Shown: piece after piece, positions 40,794 to 48,833 of the stretch | How positions within the stretch are numbered: position 1 is the first letter of the stretch | How the letters are laid out: every line of letters starts with the position of its first letter | From: Actinorhabdospora filicis | GTDB taxonomy: Bacteria > Actinomycetota > Actinomycetes > Mycobacteriales > Micromonosporaceae | DNA length: 64,000 nucleotides | Assembly (NCBI RefSeq): GCF_030269765.1 | Contig: NZ_BSTX01000003.1 | Coordinates: 310,001-374,000, forward strand | Reading direction: 5' to 3' | Notes under the pieces: model-generated | Database searches by the model: none | Seen by the model: the letters and a program-made list of their open reading frames with translations, nothing else | What the model was told of the DNA's origin: nothing | Program-made: the position numbers and the translations under genes

Positions 40794-41363
40794 ATGGCTG
40801 GTAACGGTGCGCGCAACGCGTGGTCGATCGGCGGAGCGACCTTCGCCGGATGCATGATGGTCATGCTGGGCATCTGGCAGGTCCTCATCGGGATCGCCGC
40901 GATCGCCAAGGACGGCTTCTTCGTCGTCGGGGCGAACTATCTCTACGAGTTCAACACCGCCGGCTGGGGCTGGCTGCACCTGATCATCGGCGCGCTCTCG
41001 GCGATCGCCGGTTTCTTCGTCTTCACCGGAGCTTCCTGGGCGCGCGGCGTGGGCATCGGCCTGGCGGTCGTGTCGGCCACCGTGCAGTTCTTCTGGCTGC
41101 CCTACGAGCCGATCTGGGCGCTCGTGGTGATCGCGCTGGACATCTTCGTGATCTGGGCGCTGATGACCATGGGCCAGGCGATGGCCGATGACGAGCGGGC
41201 CGAGGCGCGCGAGGCCGCGCAGTGGAACGACCAGGGCACGCGCGACTGGCAGGCCGCGAACCGGGCGCGACCCGACGTCAGCGCCCCGCAGGCGCCGCCC
41301 GTCCCGCCGAGCGGCGCGACCCCGGGCATGCCGACGAGCGGTGAGACACCACCGCGGCACTAG
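40794..41363 (+). CDS. DUF7144-like four-TM membrane protein
   Basis: 189 residues from ATG 40794 with GGGGGAG upstream. Four hydrophobic helices (GATFAGCMMVMLGIWQVLIG; LHLIIGALSAIAGFFVF; GVGIGLAVVSATVQFFWLPY; PIWALVVIALDIFVIWAL) are followed by a long hydrophilic, charged and proline-rich tail. The conserved YEPIWAL motif precedes the last helix. The family occurs widely in actinomycetes with no known function. A strong terminator follows, so it is a single-gene transcript; a second, decayed copy exists at 5152-5241. Confidence 0.8.
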   Translation: MAGNGARNAWSIGGATFAGCMMVMLGIWQVLIGIAAIAKDGFFVVGANYLYEFNTAGWGWLHLIIGALSAIAGFFVFTGASWARGVGIGLAVVSATVQFFWLPYEPIWALVVIALDIFVIWALMTMGQAMADDERAEAREAAQWNDQGTRDWQAANRARPDVSAPQAPPVPPSGATPGMPTSGETPPRH

Positions 41364-41375
41364 GTACATGGGTTA

Positions 41376-41402
41376 GGGCCCGGACCGCCATGGTCCGGGC
41401 CC
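41376..41402. terminator. Rho-independent terminator after the DUF7144-like gene
   Basis: GGGCCCGGACC at 41376-41386 pairs perfectly with GGTCCGGGCCC at 41392-41402 (loop GCCAT), followed by TTCTCTTTT. It also lies at the 3' end of the convergent NmrA-like gene, so it may act in both directions. Confidence 0.9.
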
Positions 41403-41417
41403 TTCTCTTTTACGGTG

Positions 41418-42260
41418 TTACTTCCAGGCCGCGGCGTTCTCCCGCGCGTAGTCGGCGAAGTCGCGCGGCGCGCGGCCGAGGACGTCGCGGACCCCGTGGG
41501 CCAGGCTCTGGTTGCGCCCGTCCAGGACCTCGGCGAGCAGGTCGCGGAACAGCGCGGCGAACTCGGCCGGGGCGCCCTCGGCGACCATGCCCTCCTCGAA
41601 GGCCTCCAGCGGCACCGGGGCGTAGGCGATCTCCAGCCCGGTCGCTGCGGCGATCTCGGCGACGGCCTGCGCGAAGGTGATCAGGCGCGGCCCGGTGAGC
41701 TCGTAGGTGCGCCCGATGTGCAGCCCGTCGGTGAGCGCGGCCACCGCCACGTCGGCGATGTCGTCGGCGTCCACGAAGGGCTCGGCGATCCCGTCGGCGG
41801 GGAAGTAGACCGTCCCGGAGCGGACGGCGTCGATGAGGAAGTCCTCGGAGAAGTTCTGCGCGAAGAAGGCCGCGCGGATCACGGTGAGGTCGGCGCCGGT
41901 GGCCCGGACCGCCTCCTCGGTGCGCACCGCGCCCTCCTCGCCGCGCCCGGTCAGCAGCACGATCCGGCTGGCCCCGGCGGCCACGGCCCGCTCGGCGAAG
42001 GCGCCGACGATCTCGGCGGCGCCGGGGAAACCGGCGTCGGGGGAGTAGGCGAGGTAGACCTTGCCCACGCCCGCCAGCGCGGCGTCCCAGGTCTCCGGCG
42101 CGTCCCAGTCGAAGGGGATCTCGGCCGAGCGGGAGGCCTTGCGGACCGGCAGGCCCAGGCCCTCCAGGCGCTCGGTGACCCGGCGGCCGGTCTTGCCGGT
42201 GGCTCCGGTGACGAGGATCAGGTCGGTGGCGGCGGTGTTCTTGGTGTTCGTCATGTGCAT
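41418..42260 (-). CDS. NmrA-like NAD(P)-binding protein
   Basis: 280 residues. TDLILVTGATGKTGRRVTER (G-A-T-G-x-T-G) is the NmrA/isoflavone-reductase-type nucleotide site; other segments are IVLLTGRGEEGAV, VIRAAFFAQNFSEDF and ADDIADVAVAAL, typical of NmrA-like quinone reductases (QOR2 type) and redox-sensing proteins. It is divergent from an AraC regulator (69 bp apart), which probably controls it. ATG 42260 and ATG 42254 are both possible starts. Confidence 0.85.
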   Translation of the reverse strand: MHMTNTKNTAATDLILVTGATGKTGRRVTERLEGLGLPVRKASRSAEIPFDWDAPETWDAALAGVGKVYLAYSPDAGFPGAAEIVGAFAERAVAAGASRIVLLTGRGEEGAVRTEEAVRATGADLTVIRAAFFAQNFSEDFLIDAVRSGTVYFPADGIAEPFVDADDIADVAVAALTDGLHIGRTYELTGPRLITFAQAVAEIAAATGLEIAYAPVPLEAFEEGMVAEGAPAEFAALFRDLLAEVLDGRNQSLAHGVRDVLGRAPRDFADYARENAAAWK

Positions 42261-42329
42261 AAGTAAACCGGCGAATCTTGAGACTTCACATGGTTGAAAG
42301 ACTCGAAAACATACGTCAGACTCTCAATC

Positions 42330-43262
42330 ATGGATGCGCTCACCGGACTACTCGACGGCACCCGCGCCAAGGGCGCCTTCCTCCTGCGCTCGGCGATGAA
42401 TCCGCCCTGGTCGGTGCGGGTCCAAGACCGCGCACCCCTCACCCTCGTCGCCCTCACCGCGGGCGACGCATGGATCGTCCCCGAGGGCGGCGAGCCCCGC
42501 CAGATGCGCGCCGGGGACATCGCCCTGCTGCGAGGACCCGAACCCTACGTGGTCGCCGACACCCCCGCGACCCCGCCGCAGATGTTCATCCACCCCGACC
42601 AGCGCTGCACCACCGCCGACGGCACCGAGCTCTACAAGGACTTCGCCCTCGGCGTCCGCAGCTGGGGCAACGCCGCCGAAGGCGCCACCGGCATGCTCAT
42701 CGGCACCTACCGCTGCGACCGCGAGATCGGCCGCCGCCTGCTGGGCGCCCTCCCACAGCTGGCCGTCGTCCCCGCCTTCGACTCACCCCTCCTGCCCCTG
42801 CTCGGCGAGGAGATCGTGCGCGACGCCCCCGGGCAGGACGTCGTCCTCGACCGGCTCCTCGACCTGCTCATCATCGCCGTCCTGCGCGCCTGGTTCTCCC
42901 GCCCCGAGGCCGAGGCCCCCGCCTGGTACCGCGCCCACGGCGACCCCGTCGTCGGACGCGCCATGCGCCTCCTCCAGGCCGACCCCGCCCGCCCCTGGAC
43001 CGTGGCCTCCCTGGCCACCGCCACCGGCGTCTCCCGCGCCACCCTCGCCCGCCGCTTCGGCGACCTCCTCGGCGAGCCCCCCATGGGCTTCCTCGCCGAC
43101 CTGCGCCTCACCCTCGCCGCCGACCTCCTGCGCGAGCCCGACGCCACCGTCGGCGCGGTGGCCGGAAAGGTCGGCTACGGCACACCCTTCGCCCTGTCCG
43201 CCGCCTTCAAACGCGCCCGCGGCGTCAGCCCGCGCGAGTACCGGCGCCTGGCCGGCGTGTGA
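42330..43262 (+). CDS. AraC-family regulator with cupin domain
   Basis: 310 residues from ATG 42330. An N-terminal cupin (SVRVQDRAPLTLVALTAGDA, then MRAGDIALLRGPEPYVV) and a C-terminal AraC DNA-binding domain with two HTHs (WTVASLATATGVSRATLARR and VAGKVGYGTPFALSAAFKRA, ending RGVSPREYRR). This layout is common beside NmrA- or SDR-type reductases, and the divergent NmrA-like gene is the likely target. The inducer is unknown. Confidence 0.9.
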   Translation: MDALTGLLDGTRAKGAFLLRSAMNPPWSVRVQDRAPLTLVALTAGDAWIVPEGGEPRQMRAGDIALLRGPEPYVVADTPATPPQMFIHPDQRCTTADGTELYKDFALGVRSWGNAAEGATGMLIGTYRCDREIGRRLLGALPQLAVVPAFDSPLLPLLGEEIVRDAPGQDVVLDRLLDLLIIAVLRAWFSRPEAEAPAWYRAHGDPVVGRAMRLLQADPARPWTVASLATATGVSRATLARRFGDLLGEPPMGFLADLRLTLAADLLREPDATVGAVAGKVGYGTPFALSAAFKRARGVSPREYRRLAGV

Positions 43263-43335
43263 CCCCCGGCGCCCTTTTTGGCCAGACCGGGCGACTCGCA
43301 TAGAGTTCTACGTCGCGATGAACGAGGAGAACAGC

Positions 43336-44769
43336 GTGGAAGCCGGCATCGACCCCGCCCGCATGGAGATCTGCATGAGCGTGCTCGCCGAGGTGCGCGA
43401 ACTGCCCGGGGACCACCCCGACTCCATCGCCGTCCGGCGCGCCACCGCCGGCATCTACAAGGCCGTCAAGCAGGGACGACGCCGCGACAAGCGCGCCGCC
43501 GTCACCGCCGCCGACGCCGAGGTCACCTCCCGCACCGCCACCGGCGCGCCCGACCGCATCGACGACGAGACCCAGGGCGTCCTCCTGGAGGCCACCGCCA
43601 CCAGCGAGACCGTCGGCTTCCTCCAGCGCGCCCGCTCCTGCTACATCTGCAAGGACCGCTACCGCGAGGTCGACGCCTTCTACCACCAGCTCTGCCCCAC
43701 CTGCGCCAAGGAGAACTGGAGCCGCCGCGACATCCGCGTCGACCTCACCGGCCGCCGCGCCCTCCTCACCGGCGGACGCGCCAAGATCGGCATGTACATC
43801 GCCCTGCGCCTCCTGCGCGACGGCGCCCACACCACCATCACCACCCGCTTCCCCAACGACGCCGTCCGCCGCTTCAAGGCCATGGAGGACAGCGGCGACT
43901 GGATGCACCGCCTCAAGATCGTCGGCATCGACCTGCGCGACCCCGCACAGGTCGTCGCCCTCGCCGACGACGTGGCCGCCGCCGGTCCCCTCGACATCCT
44001 CATCAACAACGCCGCCCAGACCGTGCGGCGCTCGCCGGGTGCCTACAAGGCGCTGATCGAGGCCGAGGCGGCCGAGCTGCCCTCCGGCGCGCTGCCCGAG
44101 CTGGTCAGCTTCGGCGGAGTGACGGCCAAGAACGCGCTGGCCATCGCCGCGTCCACCGAGGGCTCCCCGCACGCGTTGACGCCCCAGATGCTCACCTCGC
44201 TCGCACTGACCTCCGGCTCGGCCTCGGCCGCCCGCATCGAGACCGGCCTCGCCGTCGACGCCGGTGGCCTCGTCCCGGACCTGGTGTCGACCAACTCCTG
44301 GGTGCAGGTCGTCGACGAGGTCGACCCGGTGGAGCTCCTTGAGGTCCAGCTGTGCAACCAGACCGCGCCGTTCATCCTGGTGTCGCGGCTGCGCTCGGCG
44401 CTTCGGGCGTCCACCGCGCACCGCAAGTACGTGGTCAACGTGTCGGCGATGGAGGGCGTGTTCAGCCGGGGGTACAAGGGCCCCGGACACCCCCACACGA
44501 ACATGGCCAAGGCCGCGCTGAACATGCTGACGCGCACCAGTGCGCGCGAGATGCTGTCGGACGGGATCCTGATGACGGCCGTGGACACCGGGTGGATCAC
44601 CGACGAGCGCCCGCACACCCAGAAGATGCGCCTCCACGAGGAGGGCTTCCACGCGCCCCTGGACCTGGTGGACGGGGCGGCGCGCGTGTACGACCCGATC
44701 GTGCGGGGCGAGGCGGGCGAGGACCTGTCCGGGGTGTTCCTGAAGGACTTCAAGCCCTCGAACTGGTGA
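43336..44769 (+). CDS. SDR-family oxidoreductase with N-terminal zinc-ribbon-like extension
   Basis: About 477 residues from GTG 43336, chosen because GAGGAG lies seven bases upstream; ATG 43318 would add six residues. A helical N-terminal part is followed by a four-cysteine module (SCYICKDRY and QLCPTCAKEN, spaced like a zinc ribbon), then an SDR domain (GRRALLTGGRAKIGMYIALR as the nucleotide-binding segment, LDILINNAAQTVRR). The active-site Tyr-x-x-x-Lys is not clear in its usual form (HTNMAKAALNML has N-x-x-K). Function unknown; its 3' end overlaps that of the sulfotransferase gene by 20 bp. Confidence 0.75.
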   Translation: MEAGIDPARMEICMSVLAEVRELPGDHPDSIAVRRATAGIYKAVKQGRRRDKRAAVTAADAEVTSRTATGAPDRIDDETQGVLLEATATSETVGFLQRARSCYICKDRYREVDAFYHQLCPTCAKENWSRRDIRVDLTGRRALLTGGRAKIGMYIALRLLRDGAHTTITTRFPNDAVRRFKAMEDSGDWMHRLKIVGIDLRDPAQVVALADDVAAAGPLDILINNAAQTVRRSPGAYKALIEAEAAELPSGALPELVSFGGVTAKNALAIAASTEGSPHALTPQMLTSLALTSGSASAARIETGLAVDAGGLVPDLVSTNSWVQVVDEVDPVELLEVQLCNQTAPFILVSRLRSALRASTAHRKYVVNVSAMEGVFSRGYKGPGHPHTNMAKAALNMLTRTSAREMLSDGILMTAVDTGWITDERPHTQKMRLHEEGFHAPLDLVDGAARVYDPIVRGEAGEDLSGVFLKDFKPSNW

Positions 44770-45781
44770 TCGCCGCCTCCCCGGGTGCGCACGCCTCCCA
44801 CAGCGCCGCCCTGTCCTCCACCGGCAGTGACAGGGCCGCGCCACGGCGGGACGGGTCCAGCCGCGCGGTCGCGGTGGCCAGCCACGCCTCGTCCGGGCCG
44901 GTGCCGGCGAACTCCGCCAGACGGGTCAGCTCGCCTCTCGGGTCGTCCAGCAGGTCCTCGTAAGCGAGGGTCGTGTGGCGCTCGCTCGGGAGCTTCGCCA
45001 GTTCCTCGCTCGCCTGGATCACCTGCATTGACCACAGCCGCCCGAAGCCCTCGATGGGCATGTCGGGGTCCATCAGCAGGGACCGCTCGAAGGGGTCGGC
45101 GAACAGCCCTCGCAGGTGCGGGGGCAGGGCCGCCATGTGTTCCGGGCCGAGGTCGGCGATGCCCTCCACCCCGGCGAGCTCGACGACCTCGTGCAGGCGG
45201 TGGAGCATCCGGTAGCCCGGGTGCAGGCTCATCGACATCGCACAGTCGGGACCCTGCCGGTAGAGGTGGACGAAGCGCGCGTCCGGGAAGACCTCCCGCA
45301 GCCGGGGGATCCACCAGGTCGAGTAGCCCGAGCGTTCCACGACGACCTCGCGGCCCAGGTCGGCGCACAGGACGTCGAAGAGCGCCTCGTAGTGGCCGCG
45401 CGCGTCACGCTCCGGCCAGGAGCGGACGAGGGGTTCGAGGCGGTCGTAGAGGGCGTCGGTGTCGTCGGTGAGCAGCGGCAGCGTCATCAGCGCGATGCCG
45501 GGGATCCCGCCGTCCTCGCTGGAGAACCGGCCGGGGTTCTTCGGGTACAGGAACTCCGGCAGCGGCGCCTGCGAGCGGATCATCCGCTCGAAGGTCTCCT
45601 GCGGCTCGCTCAGGATCGCCCAGAACTCCTCCCCGTCGAGGGTGCCCTCCGGCAGCGCGTTCGGTGTCAGGGCCGAGAGCATCTCGTTGAGACTGAGGAC
45701 GCCGGGGTGCAGGTTCAGGATCCGCGACAGCTCACTGGATCCGCTGCGACCCGTACCGACCACGAATGTCACTGGGCGCAT
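44750..45781 (-). CDS. Sulfotransferase-family protein
   Basis: 343 residues from ATG 45781 with GGAGGT upstream. The 5'-phosphosulfate-binding loop VTFVVGTGRSGSSELSRIL is at the N-terminus, and the 3'-phosphate-binding region (PDARFVHLYRQGPDCAMSMS) is in the middle. The family transfers sulfate from PAPS to hydroxyl groups, or belongs to related P-loop proteins. The acceptor is unknown. Azabicycle-forming pathways with LysW carriers use sulfate transfer to activate a hydroxyl group, but this gene is 5 kb away in a different operon, so any link is speculative. Confidence 0.8.
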   Translation of the reverse strand: MRPVTFVVGTGRSGSSELSRILNLHPGVLSLNEMLSALTPNALPEGTLDGEEFWAILSEPQETFERMIRSQAPLPEFLYPKNPGRFSSEDGGIPGIALMTLPLLTDDTDALYDRLEPLVRSWPERDARGHYEALFDVLCADLGREVVVERSGYSTWWIPRLREVFPDARFVHLYRQGPDCAMSMSLHPGYRMLHRLHEVVELAGVEGIADLGPEHMAALPPHLRGLFADPFERSLLMDPDMPIEGFGRLWSMQVIQASEELAKLPSERHTTLAYEDLLDDPRGELTRLAEFAGTGPDEAWLATATARLDPSRRGAALSLPVEDRAALWEACAPGEAAITSSRA

Positions 45782-45834
45782 GCGCGTCACCTCCACCGGG
45801 CAGATTATCGGTGGCGGCTGGCAGGATGCGCCTC

Positions 45835-46320
45835 ATGACGAGCGACCGGCCCGAAGCACCCCTCACCGGCGACGAGCGCAGCCTGCTCACCGGCTTCCTC
45901 GACTACCAGCGCGCCACCCTCGCGATGAAATGCCACGGCGTGTCGGCCGACGACCTTCGCGCGCCCACCGTGGCCCCCTCCGCGCTGACGCTCCAGGGCC
46001 TCGTCCAGCACGCCAGCGACTGCGAGCGCGGCTGGTTCCAGCAGATCATGGGCGGCCGCGACGAGCCCGACCTGTACGGCGCGCCGAAGGACTTCGCCGA
46101 CCTCACCGCCGACTTCGCCACCGTCCGCGCGACCTGGGAGCACGAGTGCGAGCGCTCCCGCGCGACCGTCGCCGCGCTCGACCTGGACGCCGTCGGCGTC
46201 GCCGGTGACGAGACCTTCAGCCTGCGCTGGGTGCTCATCCACATGATCGAGGAGTACGCCCGCCACAACGGGCACGCCGACCTGCTGCGCGAGCGCATCG
46301 ACGGCGTCACCGGGGAGTAG
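45835..46320 (+). CDS. DinB-family (DUF664) protein
   Basis: 161 residues from ATG 45835 (ATG 45826 also possible). It has the DUF664 pattern of a four-helix bundle: SLLTGFLDYQRATLAMKCHG, then LQGLVQHASDCERGWFQQIM and WVLIHMIEEYARHNGHADLL, with three His that form the metal site of DinB/mycothiol-dependent transferase-like proteins. Function unknown: thiol-dependent detoxification is the usual suggestion. It is divergent from the sulfotransferase gene. Confidence 0.88.
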   Translation: MTSDRPEAPLTGDERSLLTGFLDYQRATLAMKCHGVSADDLRAPTVAPSALTLQGLVQHASDCERGWFQQIMGGRDEPDLYGAPKDFADLTADFATVRATWEHECERSRATVAALDLDAVGVAGDETFSLRWVLIHMIEEYARHNGHADLLRERIDGVTGE

Positions 46321-46337
46321 TTGAGGTTATGGAGTAG

Positions 46338-47552
46338 CTAGAGCCCGGCGGCCTTCTCCTCCAGATACCGGCGCTCGGGGGCCGAGGCGGTGCGCTCGGC
46401 CGCCAGCAGATACGCCTCCCGCGCGGCCTCGCGCTCGCCCTTCATCTCCAGCAGGTGCGCGCGGACGGCATCGAGGCGGTGACTGCCGTCCAGCCCCTTC
46501 TCCAGCGCGGGCAGCAGCGCCAGCCCGGCGTCGGGGCCCTCGACCATGGCGACGGCGACCGCGCGGTTCAGCGAGACCATCGGGCCGGGCTGGACGCGGT
46601 CCAGCAGGTCGTAGAGGGCCAGGATCTGCGGCCAGTCGGTTTCGGCGGCGGTGGGCGCCTCGGCGTGCACGGCCGAGATCGCGGCCTGGAGCTGGTAGGG
46701 GCCGACGGTGGTGCGCGACAGCGAGTCGGTGATGAGCGCGACGCCCTCGTCGATGCGCGCCCGGTTCCAGCGGGAGCGGTCCTGACCGGCGAGCGGGACG
46801 AGCCCGCCGTCGGGCGTCGTGCGGGCCGCGCGGCGGGAGTCGGTGAGCAGCATCAGCGCCAGCAGCCCGGCGACCTCGCCGTCCTCGGGCCGCAGGCGGC
46901 GGACCATGCGGGTCAGGCGCATCGCCTCGTCGGCGAGGTCGAGCCGCTGGAGGTCCTCGCCGGAGGTGGCGGTGTAGCCCTCATTGAAGATCAGGTAGAG
47001 GACGTGCAGGACCACCGCGAGGGACTTGCGGCTCTCCTCGATGGGCGGCATGTGGAAGCCGGTGCCGCTGGTCTTGATGGACTTCTTCGCGCGGCTGATG
47101 CGCTGCCCCATCGTCGACTCCGGGACCAGGAACGCCGCGGCGATCTCGGCGGTGGTCAGGCCGCCGACCGCGCGCAGCGTCAGCGCGATCTGCGAGGACG
47201 GTGACAGCGACGGGTGGCAGCACAGGAACAGCAGCGTGAGCGTGTCGTCCCGATCGGAGACCTGCTCCTCGCCGGGCCCGGGCAGGTGCCGGTCCTCCTG
47301 GAGCGCGACGGTCGTCTCGCGCTTGCGGCGGGCGTCCTCGCTGCGCCACTGGTCGGTGAGGCGGCGGGAGGCGACGGTGATCAGCCACGCGCGCGGGTTG
47401 TCCGGGACGCCCTCGGCCGGCCACTGCTGCGCGGCGGCGAGCAGGGCCTCCTGGACGGCGTCCTCGCAGGCGTCGAAGCGCCCGTAGCGGCGGATGAGCG
47501 CGCCGAGCGCCTGCGGCGCGGCCTCGCGCATGAGGGTTTCGATGGCGGCCAC
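46338..47552 (-). CDS. ECF sigma factor, ECF42-type with C-terminal extension
   Basis: 404 residues from GTG 47552. Sigma region 2 (ALIRRYGRFDACEDAVQEAL, then NPRAWLITVASRRLTDQWRS) and region 4 (LTTAEIAAAFLVPESTMGQR) are followed by a long helical extension (about 200 residues) typical of ECF42. That group usually lies beside a DGPF/YCII-type protein thought to modulate it; no such gene is seen here. No anti-sigma gene is adjacent. Regulation probably acts through the C-terminal extension. Confidence 0.88.
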   Translation of the reverse strand: MAAIETLMREAAPQALGALIRRYGRFDACEDAVQEALLAAAQQWPAEGVPDNPRAWLITVASRRLTDQWRSEDARRKRETTVALQEDRHLPGPGEEQVSDRDDTLTLLFLCCHPSLSPSSQIALTLRAVGGLTTAEIAAAFLVPESTMGQRISRAKKSIKTSGTGFHMPPIEESRKSLAVVLHVLYLIFNEGYTATSGEDLQRLDLADEAMRLTRMVRRLRPEDGEVAGLLALMLLTDSRRAARTTPDGGLVPLAGQDRSRWNRARIDEGVALITDSLSRTTVGPYQLQAAISAVHAEAPTAAETDWPQILALYDLLDRVQPGPMVSLNRAVAVAMVEGPDAGLALLPALEKGLDGSHRLDAVRAHLLEMKGEREAAREAYLLAAERTASAPERRYLEEKAAGL

Positions 47553-47722
47553 CGGGGCTCCTCTCGTCCCCGGCAGTCCATCACGGGCGGGTGTGTCCTG
47601 GTACATCGCCCTCGCCGTGCCGGTGGTGGCCGGTGGCCGCGCCTGGCAGCCTCGGGGCCAAGACCGGTCCGGCGCCCGCGCGATGTTCTGTCGCCTGACC
47701 CCGCGCGGGCGCTCCACACGAG

Positions 47723-47752
47723 GGGCCGGGCCGGAGACCACCGGCCCGGCCC
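47723..47752 (-). terminator. Rho-independent-type terminator downstream of rsgA
   Basis: GGGCCGGGCCGG at 47723-47734 pairs perfectly with CCGGCCCGGCCC at 47741-47752 (loop of six). It begins six bases after the rsgA stop on the minus strand. The T-tract is poor, as is common in high-GC genomes. Confidence 0.7.
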
Positions 47753-47757
47753 GTCGC

Positions 47758-48786
47758 CTATCGCGGCTTGCGGGTGCTCTTGGACAGCTGCTTCCACTTC
47801 TGCCGCTCGGCGGCCATCGCGGCCGGGTCGTTGCGGCGGGCCTGGTAGGCCATCTCGCGGCGGATCGCCCGCCAGCTCGCCAGGCGCCGCTCGGGCAGCG
47901 TCCCGGCGGCGACGGCCGCCTCGACGGCGCAGCCCTGGTCGCCCTCGTGGGAGCAGTCGGCGAAGCGGCAGGACGCGGCCAGCGCGGTGATGTCGGCGAA
48001 GGTCTCGCCGAGCGCCTCGTCGTCGACGAGCAGGTCCAGCGAGCGGATGCCGGGCAGGTCCAGCAGGACGCCGCCGCTGGCCAGCCGGTACAGCTTGCGG
48101 GTTGTGGTGGTGTGGCGGCCCTGCCCGTCGCGGCTGACGTGCGCGACGGCCTCGGTGTGCCCTTCCAGCGCGTTCAGCAGCGAGGTCTTGCCCGCGCCGG
48201 ACGCGCCCAGCATCGTCGTGGTGGTCCCGGCGCCCATGCGGGCCCGCAGCTCGTCGAGGCCGCGCCCGTCGGCGGAGCTGGTCAGCAGCACCGGGACGCC
48301 CGGCGCGGCCGCCTCGGCCTCGGCGACGGCCTCCTCGGGGCTCTCGGCCGCGTCGGCCTTGGTGAGCACGACCAGCGGGTCGGCGCCGCTGTCCCAGGCC
48401 ATGATCGCCAGGCGCTCCAGGTTCTTCGGGTTGAGGCCCAGGTCGACCGGCAACACGATGAGGACCGTGTCGATCCCGGCGGCCATGACCTGCACGTCCT
48501 TGCCGTTGGGGTCGGGCCGCTTGAGGGTGGTGCGCCGCTCGGCGACGCGCGTGAGGTCGCCGTCCTCGATGGCGACCCAGTCACCGGCGACGGGCCGCAG
48601 GTTCAGGTCCCGGCGCAGCTCGAAGACGGTCGTCTCGGCCTCCTCGTCGCCGGGGAACCAGATCACCTCGGCGGCCGAGCCGTGCATGATCGACACGCGG
48701 CCGGGGCGTTCGCCGCCGGTCCAGAATCCGGGGTCGCCCTCCTTCCAGCCGAGTGTCGCCAGGGCACGGGTCAGGGACTGCGTCAC
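47758..48786 (-). CDS. rsgA: RsgA, ribosome small-subunit-dependent GTPase
   Basis: 342 residues from GTG 48786. It is a circularly permuted GTPase: the G4 motif (VVLTKADA) comes first, then G1 (LGASGAGKTSLLNALE) and G3 (LLDLPGIRSLDL), preceded by an OB-fold (residues 1-100). The C-terminal zinc motif is CRFADCSHEGDQGCAV. RsgA assists late 30S subunit maturation and GTP hydrolysis on the ribosome. Gene is complete and on its own. Confidence 0.95.
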   Translation of the reverse strand: MTQSLTRALATLGWKEGDPGFWTGGERPGRVSIMHGSAAEVIWFPGDEEAETTVFELRRDLNLRPVAGDWVAIEDGDLTRVAERRTTLKRPDPNGKDVQVMAAGIDTVLIVLPVDLGLNPKNLERLAIMAWDSGADPLVVLTKADAAESPEEAVAEAEAAAPGVPVLLTSSADGRGLDELRARMGAGTTTTMLGASGAGKTSLLNALEGHTEAVAHVSRDGQGRHTTTTRKLYRLASGGVLLDLPGIRSLDLLVDDEALGETFADITALAASCRFADCSHEGDQGCAVEAAVAAGTLPERRLASWRAIRREMAYQARRNDPAAMAAERQKWKQLSKSTRKPR

Positions 48787-48833
48787 GCTCGTTCTCCTCG
48801 CATCGGGTTCCGGCGCGCGAGACTACACCGATG

